A stretch of DNA of 34,951 nt from Chloroflexota bacterium (GTDB taxonomy: Bacteria > Chloroflexota > Anaerolineae > Aggregatilineales > Phototrophicaceae). How positions within the stretch are numbered: the first letter of the stretch is position 1; every line of letters begins with the position of its first letter. Where the stretch lies: positions 1 through 34,951 of the forward strand of contig QGUR01000006.1 in NCBI GenBank assembly GCA_003242205.1, given 5' to 3'. The notes under the pieces are model-generated. The model searched no databases, was not told where the DNA came from, and saw nothing but the letters and a program-made list of their open reading frames with translations. The translations under genes and the position numbers were made by a program. Of this stretch, positions 25,781 to 33,937 are shown in pieces.

Positions 25781-25807
25781 ATCCGGCGCTATTATGCCGC
25801 GCCGGAT
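25781..25807 (-). terminator. hairpin after the six-hairpin glycosidase gene
   Basis: ATCCGGCGC (25781-25789) pairs perfectly with GCGCCGGAT (25799-25807) over 9 bp with a 9-base loop, followed on the minus strand by TGTTCT. It lies between the glycosidase stop and the ABC exporter start. Confidence 0.55.
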
Positions 25808-25816
25808 GGATCGCCT

Positions 25817-28288
25817 CTAGTCTCCGAACAGGTCCGCCGGCGTTGCATCCGGCGTCGCGCTCGTGGAAACCGGCGGGCTGTAGTTCGGGTCGATCACGGC
25901 CTGCCACTCTGCATCTGCCGGCAATACGACGCTGTGGCCGGAGGGAAACTCGATTGCCGTTCCCTCGTTCGACCGGCGCACGACGACGCCCCGGTGGCGC
26001 ACCGTCACCGGCGTTTCCCAGACGAACGGGCCGCCGGTCCAGACCTTGCCCGGCGAAATGACGCGCACGCCGAGCACCCGAAGCAGCAGGTGAAGCGGCG
26101 CGATTCCGGCGAGATGGCCGCCTTCGCCCAGCCCGATGGGGGCGTCGCTATGATAAAACTCCGAAAATTCTCGCTCTCGTGCCAGCACGGCGACCTGAGT
26201 TTTCAAGAGCCGCCGCAGAATTTCAGCCGCCAGTTCGTACTGGCCGAGTTCGATCAACCCTTCTCCAACCAGCGTCAGCCAGAAGGGCCAGACGCCGCCG
26301 CTGCCGTTCGCGTTGGATGGGTCGAAGCGCGGGTCCTGCGCCGAGCACATGGTGACGCCGTTGGGGCGCAGAAAGTGATTCGGGTCGGAGAGAAGGGTTG
26401 TGAGCGTTTCGGCGCGTTCCTGCGGTAGCCCCGGAGTCCATAATGGCAGCAGCGCGTTGATGTCGAGCCGTGATGTGTCGAGCGCCGCGATGTGCAGACG
26501 GTAAACGTTAACCAGCCCCTCGCACCAGACGCGATTGACCTCTGAAAAGACGGTTCGGGTTGTGTAGACGCCGCGGGTATGGGTCCAGATGAATTGTTCG
26601 AGATCGACGGTTTCCCGGACGGGTTGGCCTTCGGCGTCGCTGCCCTCGATATGGACGGTCGCCTGAGGCACGTGCTCGTGGCCACCACTGACGCGCACGA
26701 TCAGGCGGCGCGGCGGGTTCAGCGCCAGCGCCGGAAACTGCTCTTCAGCTCCGCCCGCGTCGTCGATCACCGTTAGGCCGGGAGCGCGCAGGTGGCTGTC
26801 CCGGTCGCGGTAGCCATAGCGCCCTTCATCCCACAGGCTTTCCAGCGTCTGTGCCAGCCGGTCAACGTGTTCCGCCATAGCGCGTTCGCGCTCGCTGTCG
26901 CGCAGATAGTAGGCGATTTCGCGCAGGCTGGCTGCTTCCGAAAGCAGGTATGCGACCATATCCGGCCCTTCGACCGTGCGAATGTCGGCGTGCTGCCCCC
27001 ATGGCTGGGCGACGGCGAAGGTCGGAAAATACGGGTAGCCGGTCTGCGTTTCGGCCTGCCATTCCGGCAGGCCATCCCCGTCGGCGTCGAGGTCTGCGGC
27101 CAGCCAGCGTTCAAAAAATCGCTGGAGGCCTGGCAGCACGGCTTTCAGAAAACCGTCGTCTTCCGTGTACTGGAAGATGCCCCACGCCAGCCGCGCCAGA
27201 ACCGGCAGGCATAATAATCCCTGCCGCTGCCCGCCCAGACCGGGACGCCAGTCGATCCAGCCGTCCGGCTGCTGCACCGCGAGGTAATTGCGAACGATTC
27301 CCTGCGCCAGCGCCGGGTCGATAGCGGCGGCTCCCAGAGCTGCCAGATAGGCATGAGTTGGATTTTGCCCGCTCCACGAACGAAGGTGGTCGCTGCCATC
27401 ACCACGCCGGCTGTAACCACGGTCGGGCGCGCGCGTTGAGACAAACGAGGGGAAGGGCAGGCTGCCGGTTGGCCGCATGAAGGCCTGCGCCAGTTGCCGG
27501 TAGGAAAACGCGATGGTGGCGTCGAGATCCGTATCGCCGGTTTCGATATCGGGAATTGAGCTGGCAGCTTCGGCAATTCGAGCCAGAGCTTCGGTCCAGT
27601 TATGGTTCATCCAGTCGAGCGCCAGCGTGAACGAGCTCTCCCGGCTGTAGGCTGCTGCCTGGACGAAGCGCAGGCGGATACGTCCGTTGGCCGGAACGGT
27701 GAAGGTCCGTGCCAGCACCGGGCGTTCAGGGGCCTGAGCTTCCGGTTTTGCGCCTTCCAGCAGGACCACTGGATGCAGGTCGCCGATGCTTCCGAGATAT
27801 AGCCCGGCATTTCCTCTCGGCAGGTTAACCACGTGCACGCGCTGTTCCCGATTGCCGGTGATGACCTGACCAACCAGTTCCAGCCGTAGGCTGACGGCCT
27901 CAGCGCTCGTGTTGGCGACGGTCAGGCGCGCCCCGACAGCGTGCGATTCCATCGCCCAGAATTCGGCGCGCAGGGCCAGGTGCGGCGTGATGCGCGCTTC
28001 GGTTTGCAGATAGCCAGGGGCAAAAGCAGTTACGACGGGCGGCGTCGCAAAACCCTGCGCCTGATAGACGCTGGTCTGGTTGATAACCCACAACGGAACG
28101 AGGCTAACGAGGTTCGCGCGCCCGCCATAGCGCGTTTGCAGGGCCAGCGCCGGAGCGTCCTGCGCGCCGATACGCAGCCGCCATACCTGATCATCGACGT
28201 AATCGGTCTTCGCCAGCCGGGCGTCGGCGGCCAGATCGGTCAGCATGGGCCGGGTCGCGTCGAGTTGCCAGCGGCGAAGCTTTTTCAT
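25817..28288 (-). CDS. six-hairpin (alpha/alpha-toroid) glycosidase-like protein
   Basis: The 823-residue cytoplasmic protein begins with a beta-sandwich domain (about 1-235). A large helical domain follows, with motifs seen in six-hairpin glycosidases of the GH63/trehalase-like or glycogen-debranching type. They are LRSWSGQNPTHAYLAALGAA, QPDGWIDWRPGLGGQRQGLL and DLDADGDGLPEW (residues 399-410). The toroid seems to be interrupted by a beta-rich insertion near residues 515-590. The C-terminal ~100 residues include WTGGPFVWETPVTVRH. The catalytic acids are not assignable by eye, and its GH family is uncertain. AGGAG lies 6 bases before ATG 28288. The lipoprotein gene is 33 bases upstream in the same direction. 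Confidence 0.75.
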   Translation of the reverse strand: MKKLRRWQLDATRPMLTDLAADARLAKTDYVDDQVWRLRIGAQDAPALALQTRYGGRANLVSLVPLWVINQTSVYQAQGFATPPVVTAFAPGYLQTEARITPHLALRAEFWAMESHAVGARLTVANTSAEAVSLRLELVGQVITGNREQRVHVVNLPRGNAGLYLGSIGDLHPVVLLEGAKPEAQAPERPVLARTFTVPANGRIRLRFVQAAAYSRESSFTLALDWMNHNWTEALARIAEAASSIPDIETGDTDLDATIAFSYRQLAQAFMRPTGSLPFPSFVSTRAPDRGYSRRGDGSDHLRSWSGQNPTHAYLAALGAAAIDPALAQGIVRNYLAVQQPDGWIDWRPGLGGQRQGLLCLPVLARLAWGIFQYTEDDGFLKAVLPGLQRFFERWLAADLDADGDGLPEWQAETQTGYPYFPTFAVAQPWGQHADIRTVEGPDMVAYLLSEAASLREIAYYLRDSERERAMAEHVDRLAQTLESLWDEGRYGYRDRDSHLRAPGLTVIDDAGGAEEQFPALALNPPRRLIVRVSGGHEHVPQATVHIEGSDAEGQPVRETVDLEQFIWTHTRGVYTTRTVFSEVNRVWCEGLVNVYRLHIAALDTSRLDINALLPLWTPGLPQERAETLTTLLSDPNHFLRPNGVTMCSAQDPRFDPSNANGSGGVWPFWLTLVGEGLIELGQYELAAEILRRLLKTQVAVLAREREFSEFYHSDAPIGLGEGGHLAGIAPLHLLLRVLGVRVISPGKVWTGGPFVWETPVTVRHRGVVVRRSNEGTAIEFPSGHSVVLPADAEWQAVIDPNYSPPVSTSATPDATPADLFGD

Positions 28289-28321
28289 CGCATGCTCCTG
28301 TTCGCAGGGGCCGTTGTGGCG

Positions 28322-28987
28322 TCATTCTCCGCGCCCAAGCTGCCACGTTCTGTCCGCCTCGTTGAACCGAAATGCTTCTTCATACAGGCTGAACAAAATG
28401 TGATAGCCGGGGCCCATCACGTACTCGCCGTTTTCATTGATCGTGCCACCCGGATGATACTCATAGCGGCTGATATAGCCGAACTCATCCGGCGTGATCG
28501 CCCAGCCGAGGGCTTCCCTGACTTCCGGATTTTCCCGCCACAGTTTACCGAAACCGCGCTCTGGCTGGTAAAGGTTATCGGCGGGCGGCGTCAGTTCGGG
28601 GTCGCACTCCGGCTGGCCTTTCTCTAAGGGATCATTATTAATCGTCCAGATGGCGCGGCCCTCTTCCGTAATCTCCATGACCCAGATTTGACGCTTGGGC
28701 TGCACCCAGAACATGCGGCCACGTTCGAACGGCTGTTCCGCCACCTGAATCTGGCCAATAGTGGCAGTTGGGAATGGATCAGGGGTTGGACTGGCGGCTG
28801 GCGTGGGCGGGTCGGGTGTTACGGTTGGGGCGGCAGTTTCGGTTATTACAATATCGGTCGCGGTAGCGTTGTTATTATCGTCCGGTGTCTCGGTAGCAAC
28901 AATTACCATGAATGTCGGTGGCGCTTCCTGACATGCTGCAAGGGACAAGAGCAGGCAGGCAAGAACAACCAGCGACGAAGAACGCAT
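28322..28987 (-). CDS. lipoprotein of unknown function
   Basis: The 221-residue product has a lipobox LSLAAC with Cys19 as the lipidation site. A low-complexity linker rich in Thr, Pro and Asp follows (about 30-85). A globular domain makes up the remainder, with EQPFERGRMFWVQPKRQIWVM, GFGKLWRENPEVREALGWA, and a C-terminal PGYHILFSLYEE. These last elements recur in Chloroflexota surface proteins as I recall, but no function is known to me. ATG 28987 is chosen because GGAG lies 6 bases upstream; an in-frame start at 29017 would put charged residues before the signal peptide. A promoter lies at 29063-29090. It is followed by the six-hairpin glycosidase gene, so it may be its surface partner. Confidence 0.78.
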   Translation of the reverse strand: MRSSSLVVLACLLLSLAACQEAPPTFMVIVATETPDDNNNATATDIVITETAAPTVTPDPPTPAASPTPDPFPTATIGQIQVAEQPFERGRMFWVQPKRQIWVMEITEEGRAIWTINNDPLEKGQPECDPELTPPADNLYQPERGFGKLWRENPEVREALGWAITPDEFGYISRYEYHPGGTINENGEYVMGPGYHILFSLYEEAFRFNEADRTWQLGRGE

Positions 28988-29062
28988 TCCAAGCTCCGAA
29001 TCAGGTGGATACAACAAATCATGAGCGGCGCGATGTCCTCTGGAAAGCCGCTAAACAGCGCG

Positions 29063-29090
29063 ATTGTAGCAGACGGACCCGGAAAGGCAA
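29063..29090 (-). promoter_or_regulatory. promoter for the lipoprotein-glycosidase operon
   Basis: Minus-strand TTGCCT (plus 29085-29090) and TACAAT (plus 29063-29068) are 16 bases apart, and the -10 is preceded by TGC to give TGCTACAAT. The leader would be about 70 bases. Confidence 0.55.
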
Positions 29091-29146
29091 GCGTGCCCAA
29101 TCCGCTCACGCTACGCAAACTTTAAGCCCGCGAAAAGCAGCGTGTG

Positions 29147-29155
29147 TGATACAAT
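29147..29155 (+). promoter_or_regulatory. extended -10 promoter for the HhH protein gene
   Basis: TGATACAAT fits TGn-TACAAT. It lies 45 bases before ATG 29200. No -35 is clear. Confidence 0.5.
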
Positions 29156-29199
29156 TTAGTCAGTTGTGCGAACGACGCCCCTAAACTGGAGTGCGGGCT

Positions 29200-29523
29200 A
29201 TGTCACGACTGAGCTTTCTGATCTGTTTTGGGCTGGGCCTGGCCTTCGGTCTGTGGGTGCGTGTACGCTGGTTACAGCCCGCGTTGCTGGATGCTTCTGG
29301 CGAAACCGGCGCGGGTGATGACGATGACCTGATGGCCGTGGTCGGCATCGGCCCGGCGTTCGCGCAGGTTCTGCAGGATGCCGGTATCCGGACTCTGGAA
29401 CAACTGGCCCGTCAGGACGCCGATAAACTGGCGGCTCAGCTTGGCCATCGCGTTCCGGCGGAACGGATTAAACGCGAGCGCTGGATTGAGCAGGCGCGGG
29501 AACTCAGCCGGACGCAGCGATAA
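29200..29523 (+). CDS. small membrane-anchored helix-hairpin-helix protein
   Basis: The 107-residue product has one N-terminal membrane helix (about residues 3-20, LSFLICFGLGLAFGLWV), then an acidic stretch (GAGDDDDLM). A helix-hairpin-helix-like domain follows with VVGIGPAFAQVLQDAGIRTLEQLA, like the DUF4332/HhH_5 module found in many small bacterial proteins. It probably binds nucleic acid or protein at the inner face of the membrane; the actual role is unknown. ATG 29200 is preferred, with GGAG at 29188-29191 spaced 8 bases; GTG 29191 overlaps that site. The DUF971 gene starts 8 bases after the stop, so they are co-transcribed. Confidence 0.8.
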   Translation: MSRLSFLICFGLGLAFGLWVRVRWLQPALLDASGETGAGDDDDLMAVVGIGPAFAQVLQDAGIRTLEQLARQDADKLAAQLGHRVPAERIKRERWIEQARELSRTQR

Positions 29524-29531
29524 GACGACCT

Positions 29532-29861
29532 ATGAATGGACCAAGGCCGAAGGCCATTAACCTGTACAAGAACGAGGGGTATCTTGAGATCGCCTGGAAC
29601 GATGGTCAGGTGTGCCGGTACCCGTTGCCCGAACTCCGTGAAGCCTGTCCGTGCGTTGAATGCCGGGGCGGTCATGAATATATGGGCCGCGAGCACGACC
29701 CGGACAGCATTCTCTCGTTGAAGCCTCGTCGTTCGTATGCCATCACCGGCCTCGAAATGGTCGGGAACTATGCATTGCAGCCGACATGGGACGATGGCCA
29801 TAGCACCGGGATTTATGCCTGGGAATATCTACGTCGCTTGTGTCCTGCGATGGAGGAGTAA
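29532..29861 (+). CDS. DUF971 family protein
   Basis: The 109-residue product matches DUF971 (gamma-butyrobetaine hydroxylase N-terminal-like), with LEIAWNDGQVCRYPLPELREACPCVEC, WDDGHSTGIYAWEYLRRLC, and a Cys39-x-Cys41-x-x-Cys44 cluster followed by His48, which may bind zinc or iron. Stand-alone DUF971 proteins have no firm role; they occur near iron-sulphur and other metal-protein genes in various bacteria. It is the middle gene of a tight three-gene run starting at 29200. TTG 29866 begins 4 bases after its stop. Confidence 0.88.
   Translation: MNGPRPKAINLYKNEGYLEIAWNDGQVCRYPLPELREACPCVECRGGHEYMGREHDPDSILSLKPRRSYAITGLEMVGNYALQPTWDDGHSTGIYAWEYLRRLCPAMEE
29852..29858 (+). promoter_or_regulatory. 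ribosome binding site that fixes a TTG start at 29866
   Basis: GGAGGAG at 29852-29858, inside the end of the DUF971 gene, lies 7 bases before TTG 29866. Confidence 0.7.
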
Positions 29862-29865
29862 CCGT

Positions 29866-30432
29866 TTGAACGAGTCGCCTGCCTCTGGCGTCTATACTTT
29901 TGCCGAAATGAACTATCTTCGTCTGGAGGCGATGGATCTGTTCGAGCGCTGCCTGACCGAAGGGCAAACCCTGCCGCTGGAGGTGTTTGTCCAGCAACAG
30001 ATCGCGCAGGACCCGCCGCGCGTGGAATTGCTGCGTGAAGTGGCTGAAGACCTGCACCAGCGTCTGCTGGCGTTGCGCGAGCATCATTTCGACGTTCGCG
30101 ACCGTGTCCTGCGCCTGATACGCGATGAGTTCAAGCTCGATCTCAGCCCGTTAATTCCCCTGCGCGCTCTCGAAAACTTCCATCTGTTCGATGCAGACGA
30201 GGCTGTGCGTTTCCTCGGCCAGCAGCTTGCGCTTTCCCCACAGGAGGAGGCCACGCTGCGCGCCACGCTGAAAGCGTCGCTTGACGATGCGGCGCAACTA
30301 CACCGCGACGTCATGATGACGGAAAAGCTCTACGAATACGTTATGGACTGGGTCATGGGCCTGAACGCGACAGTGACCCGCCGCTTCTGGGCCGAATCGG
30401 CGCTGCGGGCGTCCGGTGAGTGCATACATTAA
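29866..30432 (+). CDS. helical protein of unknown function
   Basis: The 188-residue product is not recognised. It is predicted almost entirely helical, rich in Leu, Glu, Arg and Gln, with no signal peptide, membrane segment or metal motif. The sequence FAEMNYLRLEAMDLFERCL near the start and EKLYEYVMDWVMGLNATVTRRFW near the end are its most distinctive stretches. TTG 29866 is supported by the GGAGGAG upstream; an in-frame ATG at 29908 would lose 14 residues. It is the last gene of the 29200-30432 run and is followed by a clear terminator. Confidence 0.72.
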   Translation: MNESPASGVYTFAEMNYLRLEAMDLFERCLTEGQTLPLEVFVQQQIAQDPPRVELLREVAEDLHQRLLALREHHFDVRDRVLRLIRDEFKLDLSPLIPLRALENFHLFDADEAVRFLGQQLALSPQEEATLRATLKASLDDAAQLHRDVMMTEKLYEYVMDWVMGLNATVTRRFWAESALRASGECIH

Positions 30433-30468
30433 GACCTCGGCTTAGCCCGCTTTTCCATTGAGCTTTGC

Positions 30469-30500
30469 AAAGCGCGCCCACCAACGGCGCGCTTTATGCA
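30469..30500 (+). terminator. rho-independent terminator before malE
   Basis: AAAGCGCGCC (30469-30478) pairs with GGCGCGCTTT (30486-30495), a 10-bp stem with a 7-base loop, followed by ATGCATTT. It should end the HhH-DUF971 transcript. Confidence 0.8.
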
Positions 30501-30519
30501 TTTCGCCTAATTGCACGCC

Positions 30520-30547
30520 TTGTGAGAAATTTTTATCAGGATATAAT
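30520..30547 (+). promoter_or_regulatory. promoter for the malEFG-type operon
   Basis: TTGTGA (30520-30525) and a consensus TATAAT (30542-30547) are 16 bases apart. The leader is about 65 bases and shows no riboswitch-like fold by eye. Confidence 0.7.
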
Positions 30548-30619
30548 GCAGTCAGCACGGCTTGTCATGTAGTTTGTTATGCTTTGCGCGAACTCTGCTT
30601 CCAGTGAAAGGACTGCTGT

Positions 30620-31852
30620 ATGAAACACAAACTTGCTGGCCTTGTGCTCGTGAGCCTGCTGATGATGGCCGGCCTTGGCGTTGTGAGCGCGCAGGACGCG
30701 CCCACGCTGACCATCTGGGCCGACGAAATCACCGCTCCGACGTTGCAGAGCCTTGGCGAAGAGTTTGCAGACGAATACGGTGTTGACCTCGTAGTCCAGC
30801 AAATTCCGTTCAATGACATTCGCGGCCAGTTTGTTCAGACCGCGCCCACGGGCGAGGGGCCGGATATTCTGGTCGGCGCGCACGACTGGCTGGGCGAGTT
30901 GGTTGTGAACGGCTTGCTGACGCCGGTCGATGTCAGCGATATTGCTGACGAGATGAACCCGAACGCGATTGACGCCTTTACCTATAGCGGCGAAGTTTAT
31001 GGCCTGCCATACGCGGTCGACAACGTCGCTTTCTTCCGCAATGTCGATCTGGTTCCGGAAGCGCCCGCAACGTGGGATGAGGTTCGTGAAATCAGCGAGC
31101 AACTGGCCGAGGATGGCATCTACGGCTATGTCATCCAGCACCGCGACCCGTGGCACTCGTACTCGGTGGTGTCGGCGTTTGGCGGTTACGTCTTCGGCTT
31201 CGAGGAAGGCGAAGGCTACAACCCGTGCGACGTCGGATTGGATTCGCAGGGCACGATTGACGCCTACACTTTCCTCGGCAATCTGGCTGCTGATGGCCTG
31301 ATGCCGCTCAATTTGCAGCAGGAGTCGATGTGGTCGCTCTTCACCGAGGGTGAAGCCGCGATGATGCTGACCGGCTCCTGGGCGCTGGAAACCCTGCGCG
31401 CGTCGGACGTCAACTTTGAAATTTCGGCCCCGCCTGAAGGCCCCGGCGGCCCGGCGCGTCCGTTCCTGAGCGCGCGCGGTTTCATGATCAGCTCGTTTGC
31501 CAACGACCCGCTTCTGGCGCAGACCTTCCTGATGGACTTTGTCGCCAATGACGACGTCATGCAGGCGCTGTTCGATGCCGAGCACCGTCCGCCCGCGTGG
31601 AACAACGTCGAGATCGATGATGAAGCGGTTGCCGCGTTCACCGAAGCTGCTGCGACGGGTGCGCCTCAGCCGAGCATCCCCGAGATGGGCGTGGTCTGGG
31701 ACTCGTGGTCGAACCAGATGGAACTGTGCCTGACTGATCCGGCAAGCTGCCAGGCCGAGTCCGAACTGGCCGCCAGCCAGGTGCGCCAGGCTATCGGCGA
31801 CATCTGCCCGGCGGTTGAGGGCGAGGACGTGACGGCGGAGGCCGATTCCTAA
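30620..31852 (+). CDS. malE: sugar ABC transporter substrate-binding protein, MalE-like
   Basis: The 410-residue product has a signal peptide (1-24, ending VSA) without a lipobox. A family 1 solute-binding fold follows. TIWADEITAPTLQSLGEEF begins the first lobe, PDILVGAHDWLGELVVNGLL is the conserved ligand-lobe block, and YGLPYAVDNVAFFRNVDLV, MWSLFTEGEAAMMLTGSWAL and PARPFLSARGFMISS are family landmarks. It should bind an oligosaccharide in the extracytoplasmic space and deliver it to MalFG. Maltose or maltodextrin is the best guess, because the next gene has MalF architecture, but the sugar is inferred. AAAGGA lies 8-9 bases before ATG. A strong hairpin separates it from malF. Confidence 0.9.
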   Translation: MKHKLAGLVLVSLLMMAGLGVVSAQDAPTLTIWADEITAPTLQSLGEEFADEYGVDLVVQQIPFNDIRGQFVQTAPTGEGPDILVGAHDWLGELVVNGLLTPVDVSDIADEMNPNAIDAFTYSGEVYGLPYAVDNVAFFRNVDLVPEAPATWDEVREISEQLAEDGIYGYVIQHRDPWHSYSVVSAFGGYVFGFEEGEGYNPCDVGLDSQGTIDAYTFLGNLAADGLMPLNLQQESMWSLFTEGEAAMMLTGSWALETLRASDVNFEISAPPEGPGGPARPFLSARGFMISSFANDPLLAQTFLMDFVANDDVMQALFDAEHRPPAWNNVEIDDEAVAAFTEAAATGAPQPSIPEMGVVWDSWSNQMELCLTDPASCQAESELAASQVRQAIGDICPAVEGEDVTAEADS

Positions 31853-31869
31853 GCCTTACGCGTTTTCAA

Positions 31870-31925
31870 CACACCTGAAGCGTGCGGGCGTTCGTCACCG
31901 TGCGCTTCAGGTGTGCTTTTCTTCT
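31870..31925 (+). terminator. strong intercistronic hairpin between malE and malF
   Basis: CACACCTGAAGCG (31870-31882) pairs perfectly with CGCTTCAGGTGTG (31903-31915) over 13 bp; inner bases may add more pairs. The tail is CTTTTCTTCT. It starts 18 bases after the malE stop and ends 33 bases before the malF ATG. Confidence 0.9.
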
Positions 31926-31957
31926 GCATCGCAGCAACACTGGTGGGAAATGTCTCA

Positions 31958-33937
31958 ATGACCCAGAGCCCCACGCCCCCTGAGCGCGAGAACCGGCGCG
32001 GGCTATTTTCCGGTTCTGTACCGATGACCCTTTTGCGCCTCGGCGCGCTGGCGTTAATCGACGCTTTTGCTATCTGGCTGATTGCCAACCTTTTCAATGA
32101 TGGCTTTCACCCGCTGGCGATTACGCTGGCCATCATCACACTGGCGATCAACATCATTTTTCTGAACGAGCGGCTTTATCCGTTCCAGTGGCTTTCCCCC
32201 GGTCTGGCGCTGCTGGTCCTGATGGTCGTGTTTCCGGTGCTCATTACGATTTACTATGCGTTTACCAACTATCGCACCGGCAACCTGCTGACCAAGCCAC
32301 AGGCCATTACCCAGATTTTGCGGCGGCCGGAAAACCGCGTGCTGGCCGAAGGGTCGCAGACCTACGGTTACACGGCTTACCGCAACGAGGCGGGCGAGTT
32401 TCTGCTGTTGCTGGAAGGACGTGAAACCGGCGAGTTGCTGGTCGCGCCGCAGAACGAGACCGAACACCCGTTAACTCCGGAACTGGCCGGTCTGGCTGGC
32501 GTCACCTTCAGCGATGATGGCGAGACGGTCGAGGCGATTGAAGGTTACGAGCTTGTGCCGGCGGATGAAATTGCCGCTGCCTTTGAGGGGGTGGAAACGC
32601 TGGAATATGGCCCGCCCATCGGCACAGTGCTGGTCGGCCCGGTTGATCCGGAGGCCGAGGATGGCGAAGGCTATGCATACGATCCGGCGGCCAACCTGTT
32701 CGTCGATTTCACCGGACGCCGCCCCGCCTTTTACACGGCTCAGGTTTTTCGTTCTGGCGAGGGATTCGCGCTGTGGCTGACCGAAGATGGCGGGAATGAC
32801 ACGATCCTGCTGCGCCCGGATGGCCCGGCGGTCGTCAACGGCATACCGCAGTCGATCTACGATTACGTGATCATGAGCGCGCGTGAGCGCACGGCGTCGT
32901 CGAGCGCGCTGGTGGAAGCCGCATTTGGTAACCCGGAAGACCCGATCCAGATTGACCCGTTCTCCGCCAATCGCGCGGCCCGCTTCCAGTCGGTGCTGCG
33001 CTACGAGCCGGAAACCGATTCGCTGGTCAACCAGTTTACGGGCGTCATCTATCGACCGGTGCAGGGTACGTTTCGGCTGGTTCCGGAAAGCGTGCCGCCC
33101 GATCTGGAAACGCCGCCTCCAGAGGAACTTCGTCCCGGCTACTACGTCACGGTCGGGCTGGAAAACTTCACCCGGTTGTTCCGGGATCAGAGTATCTGGG
33201 GGCCGTTCTTCACCGTTTTCCTGTGGACGATTTTCCACGCGGCGGCAGTGGTTTTCATCACCTTCGCTCTGGGGATGGGCATGGCGCTGCTCATCAACGA
33301 CGAAATCGTGCCGATGCGGAAGTTTTTCCGCTCGATACTGCTGATCCCGTACGCAATCCCCGCTTTCATCAGCGTGGTCGTCTGGCGTGGCATTCTGGAC
33401 CCGAATCTGGGCGTGATCAATAACGTGCTTGGCGGGCTGCTGGGCATTGCGCCGAACTGGTATGGCGATGCAATGGCGGCGCGCGCGGCGATCCTGCTGA
33501 TCCAGCTCTGGCTCGGTTTTCCGTACATGATGCTGATTATTACCGGCGCGCTGCAAAGCATTCCGGCAGACATCTACGAGGCGGCCACCGTCGACGGTGC
33601 GAACGCCTTCCAGCGCTTTCGCTCCATTACGCTGCCACTGGTGCTCGTAACAGTTGGGCCGCTGTTGATCGCCTCGTTTGCCTTTAACTTCAACAACTTC
33701 ACCGTCATCCAGTTGTTCAATCGCGGCGGGCCAGCCATCCCCGGCAGCAGCGTGCCGACCGGCTACACCGACATTTTGATCACCTACACCTACCGTCAGG
33801 CGTTTGGCACGGCAGGCGGCACGGATTATGCATTCGCGTCCACGATCAGCATCCTGATCTTTCTGATCGTTGCCGCCATCACGATCTTCAACTTCCGTTT
33901 CACCAGAGGGTGGGAAGAGATTTCGGAAAATGTCTAG
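31958..33937 (+). CDS. malF: sugar ABC permease, MalF-like with a very large periplasmic loop
   Basis: The 659-residue permease has three N-terminal membrane helices (about residues 20-105), as in MalF. A hydrophilic beta-rich loop of about 300 residues (roughly 106-410) follows, including GYTAYRNEAGEFLLLLEGRE and DFTGRRPAFYTAQVFRSGEG. Five C-terminal helices make the transport core. The EAA loop reads EAATVDGANAFQRFRSITLP. Escherichia coli MalF is 514 residues with a ~180-residue P2 loop, so the loop here is much larger. ATG 31958 is chosen; an in-frame start at 31913 lies within the terminator hairpin and would add 15 residues of non-native sequence. malG overlaps the stop by 8 bases. Confidence 0.92.
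   Translation: MTQSPTPPERENRRGLFSGSVPMTLLRLGALALIDAFAIWLIANLFNDGFHPLAITLAIITLAINIIFLNERLYPFQWLSPGLALLVLMVVFPVLITIYYAFTNYRTGNLLTKPQAITQILRRPENRVLAEGSQTYGYTAYRNEAGEFLLLLEGRETGELLVAPQNETEHPLTPELAGLAGVTFSDDGETVEAIEGYELVPADEIAAAFEGVETLEYGPPIGTVLVGPVDPEAEDGEGYAYDPAANLFVDFTGRRPAFYTAQVFRSGEGFALWLTEDGGNDTILLRPDGPAVVNGIPQSIYDYVIMSARERTASSSALVEAAFGNPEDPIQIDPFSANRAARFQSVLRYEPETDSLVNQFTGVIYRPVQGTFRLVPESVPPDLETPPPEELRPGYYVTVGLENFTRLFRDQSIWGPFFTVFLWTIFHAAAVVFITFALGMGMALLINDEIVPMRKFFRSILLIPYAIPAFISVVVWRGILDPNLGVINNVLGGLLGIAPNWYGDAMAARAAILLIQLWLGFPYMMLIITGALQSIPADIYEAATVDGANAFQRFRSITLPLVLVTVGPLLIASFAFNFNNFTVIQLFNRGGPAIPGSSVPTGYTDILITYTYRQAFGTAGGTDYAFASTISILIFLIVAAITIFNFRFTRGWEEISENV

Noticed and set aside
31913-31957. 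Longer malF start at 31913
   Set aside because: It begins in the stem of the intercistronic terminator; ATG 31958 begins a normal MalF-like N-terminus.
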